A stretch of 64,000 nucleotides of DNA from Pseudomonas fluorescens NCIMB 11764 (GTDB lineage Bacteria > Pseudomonadota > Gammaproteobacteria > Pseudomonadales > Pseudomonadaceae), in NCBI RefSeq assembly GCF_000293885.2, contig NZ_CP010945.1, positions 2,810,001-2,874,000 on the forward strand, written 5' to 3'. Below are positions 26,934 through 36,088 of this stretch, piece after piece (the first letter of the stretch is position 1; each line of letters opens with the position of its first letter). Both the position numbers and the translations under genes were made by a program. The notes beneath the pieces are model-generated. The model worked only from the letters and a program-made list of their open reading frames with translations, ran no database searches and was not told the origin of the DNA.

Positions 26934-28652
26934 ATGCCGCAGCAATGGCCAGCCGCCGACATCGCCCGAATGATCCTCGATGGCTTTGACGATTACCGCG
27001 AGCATTTCCGGCAAATCACCGATGGTGCCCGAGCGCGCTTCGAGCAGGCCAAGTGGCAGGAGGCGCAAGTCGCCTCGGCGGCGCGGATCAACCTCTACGA
27101 AGAGAAAGTCAGCGAAACGGTCGAGCGCCTGCACGTCGCGTTCGACGCCGACACGCTGGATGTCAGCTGTTGGCCACTGGTCAAAAGCGCCTACATCAGC
27201 CTGATCGACCTGCGCTTCGACGATGAGCTGTCCGAGACCTGGTACAACTCGATCTTCTGCGGGCTGTTCAGTCATGACCTGATCAGCGACGGCTGCATGT
27301 TCATCCACACCACCCGGCCGAGCCTGCGGCGGGCACGCGCCGCACAGACCCGTACCTACAAGCCCCAGGGCAAGCTGTCCGACATGCTGGCGAGCATTTT
27401 TGCCGACTACCGCTTCAGCGAGGATTACGCCGACCTGGCGGGTGATCTGCATCGTCTCGAAGCGCAACTGCGCGAGAACCTGCCGGACTGGGTGTGCAAA
27501 GACCCGGAACTGAGCGTCGAACTGTTTTCCTCGGTGCTTTACCGCAACAAGGGCGCGTACCTGGTGGGGCGCATCTACACCCGGGACGAGCAGTGGCCGC
27601 TGGTGATTCCGCTGCTGCACCGCGAAGGGCGGGGGATTCAGATCGATGCGTTGATCACCGATGAAGCCGATGTGTCGATCATCTTCTCGTTCACCCGTTC
27701 GTACTTCATGGTCGACGTGCCGGTACCGGCGGAGTTCATCGGTTTCCTGAGGCGCATTCTGCCGGGCAAACACATCGCCGAGTTGTACACCTCGATCGGT
27801 TTCTACAAGCACGGTAAATCCGAGTTCTATCGGGCGCTGATCAACCACCTGGCCAACACCGACGACCAGTTCATCATGGCCCCCGGTGTGCGCGGCATGG
27901 TCATGAGCGTGTTCACCCTGCCGGGGTTCAACACCGTATTCAAAATCATCAAGGACCGTTTCTCACCGTCGAAAAACGTCGACCGCGCGACGGTGATCGA
28001 GAAGTACCGACTGGTTAAAAGTGTCGACCGCGTCGGGCGCATGGCCGATACCCAGGAGTTTGCCGATTTCCGTTTCCCGCTGAGCAAGTTCGACCCGGCG
28101 TGCCTGGAAGAATTGCTGGAGGTGGCCGCGTCCACCGTTTCGTTGGAGGGCGACACGGTGTTGATCCGCCACTGCTGGACCGAGCGGCGGATGACGCCGT
28201 TGAACCTCTACCTGGAAAACGCCAACGAGGCGCAGGTGCGCGAAGCGCTGGAAGATTACGGTCTGGCGATCAAGCAACTGGCGGCGGCGAACATCTTTCC
28301 CGGCGACATGCTGCTGAAAAACTTCGGCGTCACCCGTCACGGTCGCGTGGTGTTTTATGACTACGACGAGATCTGCTTCCTGACCGAAGCCAACTTCCGC
28401 CACATCCCGCAACCGCGCACGCCGGAAGATGAGATGGCGTCCGAACCCTGGTATTCGATCGGGCCGCTGGATGTGTTCCCCGAGGAGTTTCCGCCGTTCC
28501 TGTTCGCCGATTCCGGTCAGCGACGCTTGTTCGATCAGTTGCATGGCGAGTTGTACAACGCCGATTACTGGAAAAGCCTGCAAGAGGCGATTCGGGCGGG
28601 GAAGGTGATTGATGTGTTCCCGTATCGGCGCAAGGGTCTCGATAACGAGTAG
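26934..28652 (+). CDS. aceK: Isocitrate dehydrogenase kinase/phosphatase
   Basis: 572 residues, full length for AceK. It phosphorylates and dephosphorylates isocitrate dehydrogenase and so sets the branch between the TCA cycle and the glyoxylate shunt. The AceK kinase core is recognisable from [22 protein letters not shown] (here [13 protein letters not shown], the P-loop-like segment) and [10 protein letters not shown], where the Asp residues bind metal. RBS AGAGG lies before the start. It is a single gene here, not next to aceA or aceB as in enterobacteria. A REP pair follows. Confidence 0.95.
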   Translation: MPQQWPAADIARMILDGFDDYREHFRQITDGARARFEQAKWQEAQVASAARINLYEEKVSETVERLHVAFDADTLDVSCWPLVKSAYISLIDLRFDDELSETWYNSIFCGLFSHDLISDGCMFIHTTRPSLRRARAAQTRTYKPQGKLSDMLASIFADYRFSEDYADLAGDLHRLEAQLRENLPDWVCKDPELSVELFSSVLYRNKGAYLVGRIYTRDEQWPLVIPLLHREGRGIQIDALITDEADVSIIFSFTRSYFMVDVPVPAEFIGFLRRILPGKHIAELYTSIGFYKHGKSEFYRALINHLANTDDQFIMAPGVRGMVMSVFTLPGFNTVFKIIKDRFSPSKNVDRATVIEKYRLVKSVDRVGRMADTQEFADFRFPLSKFDPACLEELLEVAASTVSLEGDTVLIRHCWTERRMTPLNLYLENANEAQVREALEDYGLAIKQLAAANIFPGDMLLKNFGVTRHGRVVFYDYDEICFLTEANFRHIPQPRTPEDEMASEPWYSIGPLDVFPEEFPPFLFADSGQRRLFDQLHGELYNADYWKSLQEAIRAGKVIDVFPYRRKGLDNE

Positions 28653-28671
28653 CCCACCTGAGTGAACACAC

Positions 28672-28804
28672 TGTGGCGAGGGAGCTTGCTCCCGCTGGGT
28701 CGCGAAGCGACCCCAAAACCATTCATCTCGGAGCTTCAGGCAAACCGCGATGACAGGATTACGGCTGCTTCGCAGCCGAACGGGAGCAAGCTCCCTCGCC
28801 ACAA
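28672..28804. repeat. REP pair after aceK
   Basis: TGTGGCGAGGGAGCTTGCTC (28672-28691) and GAGCAAGCTCCCTCGCCACA (ending 28803) flank about 90 bp that contain CGCGAAGCGACCC and GCTGCTTCGCAGC. Same family as 4436-4530; it ends 74 nt before hrpA. Confidence 0.9.
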
Positions 28805-28877
28805 AAGCGCGTCACTCCGCGCCCCAAATCTGCGACAATCCGCCCCCTGCGCCACTAGACGACTTATTGCGTACCTG

Positions 28878-31800
28878 ATGACTGACGAATCGCCTTCCAT
28901 CGACAAACTGCTGAAAAACCTCGATCACGCCATGCTTGCCGACCGCCACCGGCTGCGGCGGCAGTTGCTTGAGCTGCGCAAGAAGCCCGACGAGGCCAAG
29001 CTGGCCCAGTGGGTGACGCGTATGCAGGCGTCCTGTGATCAGGTGCTGGCGCGGCGTGCCAGCCTGCCGGTGATTCGTTACGACGACAGCCTGCCGATCG
29101 CCGCCAAGCGCGACGAAATCAAGGAGGCGTTGCTCAAGCATCAGGTGCTGATCATTGCCGGCGAAACCGGTTCGGGTAAAACCACCCAGTTGCCGAAAAT
29201 CTGCCTGGAAATCGGTCGCGGTCAACATGGCCTGATCGGCCACACCCAACCGCGTCGAATCGCCGCCCGCAGCGTCGCGAGCCGGGTTGCTGAAGAATTG
29301 GCGACGCCGCTGGGTGCGCTGGTCGGCTATCAGGTACGGTTCGAGGATCAGAGCGATTCCAATACCCTGATCAAACTGATGACCGACGGCATCCTGCTGG
29401 CGGAAACACAGAACGACCGTTACCTCGAGCGCTACGACACGATCATCGTCGACGAAGCCCACGAGCGCAGCCTCAACATCGACTTCCTGCTCGGTTACCT
29501 GAAAACCCTGCTGCCCCGTCGTCCGGACCTGAAGGTCATTATCACGTCGGCGACCATCGACCTGGAGCGCTTCTCCAAGCACTTCGACGATGCACCGATT
29601 GTCGAGGTCTCCGGTCGCACCTTCCCGGTGGAAACCTGGTACCGCCCGCTGACCCTGGAACAGGACGAAGAGGGCAACCGCGTCGAAGACGATCTGACCG
29701 TGGACCAGGCGATTCTCGCCACCCTCGACGAAATCGCCGCGTTCGAACGCAGCGAACGCAAGAGCCCTGGCGATGTGCTGGTGTTCCTGCCCGGCGAACG
29801 CGAGATTCGCGACGCCGCCGACATGCTGCGCAAAGCCCAGCTCAAACACACTGAAATCCTGCCGCTGTACGCACGGCTTTCGCCGGCCGAACAGCAGCGG
29901 ATTTTCCAGTCGCACCCGGGGCGTCGCGTGGTCCTGGCGACCAACGTCGCGGAAACTTCGCTGACCGTGCCGGGCATTCGTTACGTGATCGACAGCGGCA
30001 CCGCGCGCATCAGCCGTTACAGCTACCGCGCCAAGGTCCAGCGCCTGCCCATCGAAGCGATTTCCCAGGCCAGCGCCAACCAGCGTAAAGGCCGTTGCGG
30101 GCGGGTCGAACCGGGCATCTGCGTGCGGTTGTTCAGTGAAGAAGATTTCCTCGGTCGCCCCGAATTTACCGACCCGGAAATCCTGCGGACCAACCTCGCG
30201 GCGGTGATTTTGCAGATGCTCCATCTGCGCCTCGGCGAAATCACCGATTTCCCGTTTATCGAGCCGCCGGATGGCAAGGCCATCAGCGACGGGTTCAACC
30301 TGCTGCAAGAACTCTCGGCGGTGGACCGCAACAGCCAGCTCACTCCGCTCGGTCGCCAATTGGCGCGGCTGCCGGTGGACCCGCGCATGGGCCGCATGTT
30401 GCTGGAAGCGGCGAAACTCGGCAGCTTGCAGGAAGTGCTGATCGTCGCCAGCGCCATGTCGATCCAGGACCCGCGCGAACGTCCGCCGGAGCGTCAACAA
30501 GCGGCGGATCAGGCCCACGCCCAATGGAAAGACGTGGACTCGGACTTCGCCGGGCTGGTCAATCTGTGGCGTGGTTTTGAAGAGCAGCGCCAGGCGCTGA
30601 CGGCGAGTCCGCTGCGTAACTGGTGCCGCAAGAACTTCCTGAATTACCTGCGACTGCGCGAGTGGCGCGACTCTCATCGTCAGTTGAGCCTGATTTGCCG
30701 CGACATGCAGTTGAGCCTCAACAAAGAGCCGGCGGATTACCCGAAACTGCACAAAGCCGTGCTGTCCGGATTGCTCAGCCAGATCGGGCAGAAAACCGAG
30801 GACGGCGATTACCTCGGCGCCCGTCAACGGCGCTTCTGGATTCACCCGTCATCGGGTCTCGGCAAGAAGCGTCCGCAATGGCTGATGACCGCCGAACTGG
30901 TGGAAACCACCAAGCTCTACGCGCGCATGGTCGCCAAGATCGACGCCGACTGGATCGAGCCGCTCGCCGGGCACCTGATCAAGAAAAACCACTTCGAACC
31001 CCATTGGGAGAAGAAGCGCGGACAGGTCGTTGCGTTCGAGCAGATCACCTTGTTCGGGCTGATCGTGGTCGGTCGCCGGCCGGTGCATTACGGGCCGGTC
31101 GATCCGGTGGTCTCCCGCGAGTTGTTCATTCGTGAAGGGCTGGTGCGTGGCGAGATTCAGTCAAAGGCCAAATGCCTGACCGCCAACAAACAACTGCTGG
31201 AACAACTCGACGAACTGGAAGCCAAGGCCCGTCGCCGCGACATTCTGGCCGACGAAGAAACCCTGTTCGCCTTCTACGACGCACGGCTGCCGGCGGAGAT
31301 TCATCAGACCGCGACGTTCGACAGCTGGTACCGGGTCAACAGCCAGAAAGATCCGCAGCTGCTGATCATGCGCGAAGAAGACGTGCTGGCCCGCGAGGCC
31401 AGTGAAGTCACCGCCGCACATTACCCGGACACCTTGCACATTGGTGATCTGGAACTGTCATTGAGTTACCACTTCGAACCGAACCATCCGCGTGATGGCG
31501 TGACGCTGCGGGTGCCGGCGCCACTGTTGCCGATGCTGCCGCCGGAGCGTCTGGAGTGGCTGGTGCCGGGTGTGATCGAGGCCAAGTGCATCGCGCTGGT
31601 GCGCAACCTGCCCAAGGCGCTGCGCAAGAATTTCGTGCCGGTGCCGGACTTCGTCAAAGCCGCGTTGCAGCGCATGACCTTTGCCGAGGGCTCGTTGCCT
31701 CAGGCGCTGGGTCGCGAACTGCTGCGCATGACGGGGGCGCGGGTCAGTGATGAAGCCTGGGCCGAAGCGGCGCAGCAAGTCGAAAGCCATTTGCGGATGA

Positions 31801-32789
31801 ACCTGGAAATCGTCGATGGCCAGGGCAAGTTCCTTGGCGAAGGACGGGATCTGGCGGAACTGACCGCACGATTCGCTGAGGCGAGCCAGGCGGCTTTGGC
31901 CGCTCCGCAAACGGCGAAAAGTCAGCAGCCGGTGGAGGCGAAAGTCTTCGCGGCGGTGGCGGAAAAAACCCAACAGAAGATTGCCGGGCTGTCGATGACG
32001 GTGTATCCGGCGCTGGTGGAAGAGGCCGGCACGGTCAAGGAAGGGCGGTTCTCGACGCCGGCCGAAGCCGAGTTCCAGCATCGCCGTGCCTTGCAGCGCT
32101 TGCTCATGCAACAGCTGGCCGAGCCGGCGAAATTCCTGCGCGGCAAGTTGCCGGGGCTGACCGAGTTGGGTTTGATGTACCGCGACATGGGGCGCGTCGA
32201 CAGTCTGGTGGAAGACATTCTGCTGGCCAGTCTCGACAGTTGTATCCTCGACGGCGAAGACCCGCTGCCGCGTGATGGCGCCGGGCTGGCGGCGTTGGCC
32301 GAGCGCAAACGCGGCGGCTGGACCGAGCACGCCGAGCGGCTGGCCAAATTGACGCTGGAGATTCTGAAGCTCTGGCACGGCCTGCAAAAACGCTTCAAGG
32401 GCAAGATCGATCTGGCGCAGGCCGTGGCCCTGAATGACATCAAGCAGCAGCTCAGTCATTTGGTGTATCCGGGTTTTGTCCGCGAAACGCCGATGCAGTG
32501 GCTCAAGGAACTGCCGCGTTACCTGAAAGCCATCGAGCAACGCTTCGAGAAACTCGGGGCGCAGGTGCAGAAGGACCGGGTGTGGAGTGGCGAGTTGTCC
32601 GGTCTCTGGACCCAATACCAGGCCCGCGCCAGCAAACACGCCCAGGAAGGCAAGCGCGATCCGCAGCTTGAGCTGTACCGCTGGTGGCTGGAGGAATACC
32701 GGGTTTCACTGTTTGCCCAACAGTTGGGGACCAAAGTGCCGATATCCGACAAGCGCCTGAACAAACAATGGACCCAGGTCGAACCGTAG
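28878..32789 (+). CDS. hrpA: ATP-dependent RNA helicase HrpA
   Basis: 1303 residues from the ATG at 28878, almost exactly the E. coli length. The longer upstream reading is rejected because it runs through the REP pair. DEAH-box core: Walker A GETGSGKTT (residues 95-103), DEAHERS (near 192), TSAT (motif III) and QRKGRCGRV (motif VI). Helicase-associated, OB-like and DUF3418 C-terminal regions follow. In E. coli HrpA frees stalled ribosomes and affects fimbrial mRNA processing. It is transcribed alone. Confidence 0.95.
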   Translation: MTDESPSIDKLLKNLDHAMLADRHRLRRQLLELRKKPDEAKLAQWVTRMQASCDQVLARRASLPVIRYDDSLPIAAKRDEIKEALLKHQVLIIAGETGSGKTTQLPKICLEIGRGQHGLIGHTQPRRIAARSVASRVAEELATPLGALVGYQVRFEDQSDSNTLIKLMTDGILLAETQNDRYLERYDTIIVDEAHERSLNIDFLLGYLKTLLPRRPDLKVIITSATIDLERFSKHFDDAPIVEVSGRTFPVETWYRPLTLEQDEEGNRVEDDLTVDQAILATLDEIAAFERSERKSPGDVLVFLPGEREIRDAADMLRKAQLKHTEILPLYARLSPAEQQRIFQSHPGRRVVLATNVAETSLTVPGIRYVIDSGTARISRYSYRAKVQRLPIEAISQASANQRKGRCGRVEPGICVRLFSEEDFLGRPEFTDPEILRTNLAAVILQMLHLRLGEITDFPFIEPPDGKAISDGFNLLQELSAVDRNSQLTPLGRQLARLPVDPRMGRMLLEAAKLGSLQEVLIVASAMSIQDPRERPPERQQAADQAHAQWKDVDSDFAGLVNLWRGFEEQRQALTASPLRNWCRKNFLNYLRLREWRDSHRQLSLICRDMQLSLNKEPADYPKLHKAVLSGLLSQIGQKTEDGDYLGARQRRFWIHPSSGLGKKRPQWLMTAELVETTKLYARMVAKIDADWIEPLAGHLIKKNHFEPHWEKKRGQVVAFEQITLFGLIVVGRRPVHYGPVDPVVSRELFIREGLVRGEIQSKAKCLTANKQLLEQLDELEAKARRRDILADEETLFAFYDARLPAEIHQTATFDSWYRVNSQKDPQLLIMREEDVLAREASEVTAAHYPDTLHIGDLELSLSYHFEPNHPRDGVTLRVPAPLLPMLPPERLEWLVPGVIEAKCIALVRNLPKALRKNFVPVPDFVKAALQRMTFAEGSLPQALGRELLRMTGARVSDEAWAEAAQQVESHLRMNLEIVDGQGKFLGEGRDLAELTARFAEASQAALAAPQTAKSQQPVEAKVFAAVAEKTQQKIAGLSMTVYPALVEEAGTVKEGRFSTPAEAEFQHRRALQRLLMQQLAEPAKFLRGKLPGLTELGLMYRDMGRVDSLVEDILLASLDSCILDGEDPLPRDGAGLAALAERKRGGWTEHAERLAKLTLEILKLWHGLQKRFKGKIDLAQAVALNDIKQQLSHLVYPGFVRETPMQWLKELPRYLKAIEQRFEKLGAQVQKDRVWSGELSGLWTQYQARASKHAQEGKRDPQLELYRWWLEEYRVSLFAQQLGTKVPISDKRLNKQWTQVEP

Positions 32790-32808
32790 GCCCTTTGGGA
32801 GAGGACTT

Positions 32809-32943
32809 TGTGGCGAGGGGATTTATCCCCGTTGGGTGGCGAAGCCGCCCTGAAATCAGCGCACTCGATGTATCAGTTACACCGAGTGCGCTGGTTTTGC
32901 GACTGCTTCGCAGCCGAACGGGGATAAATCCCCTCGCCACAAA
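32809..32943. repeat. REP pair, GATTTATCCCC variant, with nested palindrome
   Basis: The outer arms TTGTGGCGAGGGGATTTATC and GATAAATCCCCTCGCCACAA differ from the other REPs by GATTTATCC in place of GAGCTTGCTC. A second perfect 11-bp inverted repeat, CAGCGCACTCG (32857-32867) and CGAGTGCGCTG (32883-32893), is nested inside. The whole could fold as a cruciform and ends hrpA transcription. Confidence 0.9.
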
Positions 32944-33167
32944 AGGCTGACAGAGATACGCCGCTACTTCGCAAAAGGCGCCAAAACCCAACGTTTATGG
33001 CAAACTTCGCGCCTATAAACGCCGGCCCCGCGGTTTTGAGCCTCCACAGGTTCGGGCGGAACGGAATAAAGCGATGCCAGGTTTGATTCCTCTCACGGGA
33101 ACAGACCCTTTGTGTATTGGTACGTCGGTGCCAATGCTTTCTGCCTGAACAGATTAGAGAAACGACC
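32944..33167 (+). promoter_or_regulatory. Upstream region of the FabH-like gene
   Basis: Part of a 378-bp gap (the first part is the REP pair). It contains an inverted repeat CGTTTAT (32992-32998) and ATAAACG (33015-33021) that could be an operator or promoter-proximal site. No ORF is supported. Confidence 0.35.
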
Positions 33168-34289
33168 ATGCATAACGTCGTCATCAGCGGCACCGGCCTG
33201 TACACCCCGGCCAACAGCATTTCCAACGAAGAGCTGGTGCAGTCTTTCAACGCTTACGTCGCGCAGTTCAACGCCGACAACGCCGATGCCATCGCCCGTG
33301 GCGAAATCGAAGCGTTGACCGAGTCCAACGCAGCGTTTATCGAAAAAGCTTCCGGCATCAAAAGCCGCTTCGTCATGGACAAGGACGGCATTCTTGACCC
33401 GCAACGCATGGCGCCACGCCTGCCGGAGCGCTCGAACGACGAGTGGTCGGTCCTCTGCCAGATGGCCATCGGCGCGGCCGAACAAGCCTTGCAGCGCGCC
33501 GGCAAAACCGCCGCCGACATCGACGGCGTGATCGTTGCCTGCTCCAACCTGCAACGCGCGTACCCGGCTATCGCCATCGAAGTCCAGGAAGCGCTGGGCA
33601 TCCAGGGTTTCGGTTTCGACATGAACGTCGCCTGCTCCTCGGCGACTTTCGGTATTCAGGCGGCCGCCAACAGCGTGCAACTGGGCCAGGCCCGGGCCGT
33701 CCTGATGGTCAACCCGGAAGTCTGCACCGGACACCTGAACTTCCGTGACCGCGACAGCCACTTCATCTTCGGCGACGCGGCCACCGCGGTGATCATCGAG
33801 CGCGCCGACCTGGCGACGTCCAAGTATCAGTTCGACGTGGTCAGCACCAAGCTGTTGACCAAGTTCTCCAACAACATCCGCAACAACTTCGGCTTCCTCA
33901 ACCGCGCGGCGGAAGAGGGCATCGGTGCCAGGGACAAACTGTTCGTGCAGGAAGGCCGCAAGGTGTTCAAGGAAGTCTGCCCGATGGTTGCCGAGCTGAT
34001 CGGTGCGCACCTGGAAGAGAACCAGCTCAATGTTGGCGACGTGAAGCGCTTCTGGCTGCACCAGGCCAACCTCAGCATGAACCACTTGATCGTCAGGAAA
34101 CTGCTGGGTCGCGAAGCCACCGAAGAAGAAGCGCCGGTGATTCTCGACACCTACGCCAACACCAGCTCCGCCGGTTCGGTGATTGCGTTTCACAAGAACC
34201 AGGACGATCTGGCCGCCGGTTCGCTGGCCGTGCTCAGCTCGTTTGGCGCCGGTTACTCGATTGGCAGCGTGATTCTGCGCAAGCGCTGA
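33168..34289 (+). CDS. Beta-ketoacyl-ACP synthase III-like protein (PA3286 type)
   Basis: 373 residues from the ATG at 33168. Thiolase fold with the catalytic triad of FabH: Cys156 in NVACSSATF, His in FWLHQANLSMN and Asn in YANTSSAGS. It is longer than FabH because of an inserted segment near residues 25-90. As recalled, the sequence closely matches P. aeruginosa PA3286, which condenses medium-chain acyl-CoA from beta-oxidation with malonyl-ACP and shunts it into fatty-acid synthesis. It is monocistronic, ended by a strong inverted repeat. RBS is weak (AGAGAAACGACC). Confidence 0.9.
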   Translation: MHNVVISGTGLYTPANSISNEELVQSFNAYVAQFNADNADAIARGEIEALTESNAAFIEKASGIKSRFVMDKDGILDPQRMAPRLPERSNDEWSVLCQMAIGAAEQALQRAGKTAADIDGVIVACSNLQRAYPAIAIEVQEALGIQGFGFDMNVACSSATFGIQAAANSVQLGQARAVLMVNPEVCTGHLNFRDRDSHFIFGDAATAVIIERADLATSKYQFDVVSTKLLTKFSNNIRNNFGFLNRAAEEGIGARDKLFVQEGRKVFKEVCPMVAELIGAHLEENQLNVGDVKRFWLHQANLSMNHLIVRKLLGREATEEEAPVILDTYANTSSAGSVIAFHKNQDDLAAGSLAVLSSFGAGYSIGSVILRKR

Positions 34290-34298
34290 GTTCGCTTT

Positions 34299-34378
34299 AA
34301 AAGATCGCAGCCTGCGGCAGCTCCTACTGGGTTACGTAATCCCATGCAGGAGCTGCCGCAGGCTGCGATCTTTTTTTT
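34299..34378. terminator. 27-bp perfect inverted repeat with T-run
   Basis: AAAAGATCGCAGCCTGCGGC (start of the arm 34299-34325) is exactly complementary to 34348-34374, with a 22-nt loop, and T residues follow to 34378. The palindrome GATCGCAGCCTGCGGCAGCTCC is a repeat type common in Pseudomonas. It probably terminates the FabH-like gene; the T/A tracts on both sides allow both directions. Confidence 0.85.
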
Positions 34379-34386
34379 GCACAAAA

Positions 34387-34442
34387 AAACTCGCGTTGCA
34401 GTATCGGACGGATGATGGGGACCGATACTGCAACGCGAGTTT
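34387..34442 (-). terminator. Terminator of the porin gene, 21-bp perfect stem
   Basis: AAACTCGCGTTGCAGTATCG(G) at 34387-34407 pairs exactly with 34422-34442. On the minus strand the stem is followed by a run of T. It is specific to the porin gene and stands back to back with the terminator at 34299. Confidence 0.88.
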
Positions 34443-34486
34443 GTAAAAGCAGTCCGGGCTTCCTTGCCCGGGCCGTGTAGCCGGGA

Positions 34487-35803
34487 TCAGAACTTGGCTT
34501 CGGCATCCAGTTGCAGGGTGTTGATTTTCGAGTCCCGCAGCGTGGCGTTGGTGTAGTCGGAATCAGCCATGAAGTAGGTCGCGCCAAGGGCGAAGTTCTT
34601 GTCGATCTCGTAGCTCACTTTCAACTTGCTGCCGCGCGAACCGGTGAAACCGTTGGCGAAGTCGGAGTCGGTGAAGGCGCCGACCACCGCGTTACGCTGT
34701 ACGTCGCGATAGTTGTAGTCCACGCCGAAGCCGAAGACGTTGGTCTTGACACCGGCCAGCCAGCCCATGTCCTGATCGTTGCTGGCATCGTCGTTGTTGA
34801 CGACTTGACCGTAGATCGACAGCGGCATTGGCAGGCCGCCGATGTCGAGCTGACCAAAGCCTTCGTACAGTTTGAACTGCTCGTTCGCCGTGTTGCCGTT
34901 AATGGCCAGGCGGCAGGTGTTCGCCGCACAGGTGTTGTTGATGTCGTTGTCGTTGTCGTAAGCGTAGAGACTGCCACCCAGGGTCATTTTCAGGTTGTCA
35001 GTGATCGCGAAACGAGCGCCCAACTGGCCTGCGTACAGACGCAGGTCGTGACGGAACTGCTTGCCTTCGCCGTCGACGTTGTCCTTGAGGGTGTAGTGGC
35101 CGGCGCTGCCGAACAGCTCGGTGCTGCCGCCCAACGGGTATTTGTAAGTCAGTGCCAGACCTTCCGGGCTGATGTCGCTATCCCAGATGATGTCGCCCAT
35201 GCTCACCCATTGCTGTGGCATCTTGCCGCCAACGAGGTGCAGGTTCTTGATGGCATCAGGGTGGTAGTCGACGTAACCCTGGTCCAGCCAGATATCCTTC
35301 TTGGTGAAGTTGCCATCCAGGCTCTGGTTGGTGGAACGAGAGTCGTTGTCGCTGCCAGTGGCGATACGGATGCCGGTGTCCACTTGCGGGTTGATTGCCG
35401 TGTAGGCACCCAGGCGGACACGGATACGTTGACGATCCTGGTCGCCGGTGTTCGATACGCCATCGTTCTTGACCGTCTCCTGACGGAAACGCACGTCACC
35501 CTTGAACTGGGTCTTGGCAGCCCACGCCAGCTTCTGGTCGAAGGTGCTCAGTGCTTCGGTTTTCTTCGCGGTGGCCGCGATCTGCTCGTTGGTCTCTTGT
35601 TGAGCCTGACGGGCGATTTGCTGTTCTTTCTGATCCCGGGCCAGTTCGGCTTGCAGTTCGCTGTACTGCGCGTTGGTAATCGAACCGTTAGCCTTCAGCA
35701 TGTCGAGCAGTTTGCCGTCGACTGCGGCGCTGGCCGGAACACTCATGGCCAGCAGCAGGCCGCCACACAGGGCCGCCGCAGTTTTCGTGGAAGCAAGACG
35801 CAT
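34487..35803 (-). CDS. Putative outer-membrane porin
   Basis: 438 residues from the ATG at 35803 (CGGAG before it on the minus strand; the longer upstream reading is rejected). Signal peptide about 1-26 ending VPASAA, then a helical stretch of about 70 residues rich in Gln, Glu and Ala that may form a periplasmic coiled coil. A beta-barrel of about 340 residues with alternating aromatic strands follows and ends in aromatic KF. This fits the putative-porin family (porin_5). A CAANTC pair of cysteines lies in one outer loop. Substrate unknown. It has its own strong terminator. Confidence 0.82.
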   Translation of the reverse strand: MRLASTKTAAALCGGLLLAMSVPASAAVDGKLLDMLKANGSITNAQYSELQAELARDQKEQQIARQAQQETNEQIAATAKKTEALSTFDQKLAWAAKTQFKGDVRFRQETVKNDGVSNTGDQDRQRIRVRLGAYTAINPQVDTGIRIATGSDNDSRSTNQSLDGNFTKKDIWLDQGYVDYHPDAIKNLHLVGGKMPQQWVSMGDIIWDSDISPEGLALTYKYPLGGSTELFGSAGHYTLKDNVDGEGKQFRHDLRLYAGQLGARFAITDNLKMTLGGSLYAYDNDNDINNTCAANTCRLAINGNTANEQFKLYEGFGQLDIGGLPMPLSIYGQVVNNDDASNDQDMGWLAGVKTNVFGFGVDYNYRDVQRNAVVGAFTDSDFANGFTGSRGSKLKVSYEIDKNFALGATYFMADSDYTNATLRDSKINTLQLDAEAKF

Positions 35804-36088
35804 ATCAATCTCCGAAGATGAGAGGGGATGACTGAGCCATCCGGGGCACAACCGGCCGCAAAGGGACGGAAAACAGTGGCCGGGTGCTATAACCCGGCGC
35901 TCTAAAAACAGGCGCCAGTATCGCGATGGTTTATGACAAAGCAGTGGCAATGTGATGGCGTCTCGATGACGATACAAAATCGGAATGAACTTTCTATTCC
36001 GGGCTCTGTCGGCGAATCGCGGGTGTGGATTGCGACGCTATAGGCGATACTCGCGAGGCTTTTACGCCAAGAAGTGGGGAAGGAAGTG
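35804..36088. other. Divergent intergenic region, porin and FemAB-like gene
   Basis: 285 bp without a gene. It holds the promoters of both neighbours; an AT-rich stretch near 35925-36000 is the likely core. I could not assign convincing -35/-10 boxes. Confidence 0.4.

Noticed and set aside
28812..30845. 677-codon minus-strand ORF opposite hrpA
   Set aside because: Antisense shadow of the DEAH-box helicase; no motifs and no plausible ribosome-binding site.
34511..35821. 436-codon plus-strand ORF opposite the porin gene
   Set aside because: Shadow of the porin, whose signal peptide, barrel and terminator are convincing.
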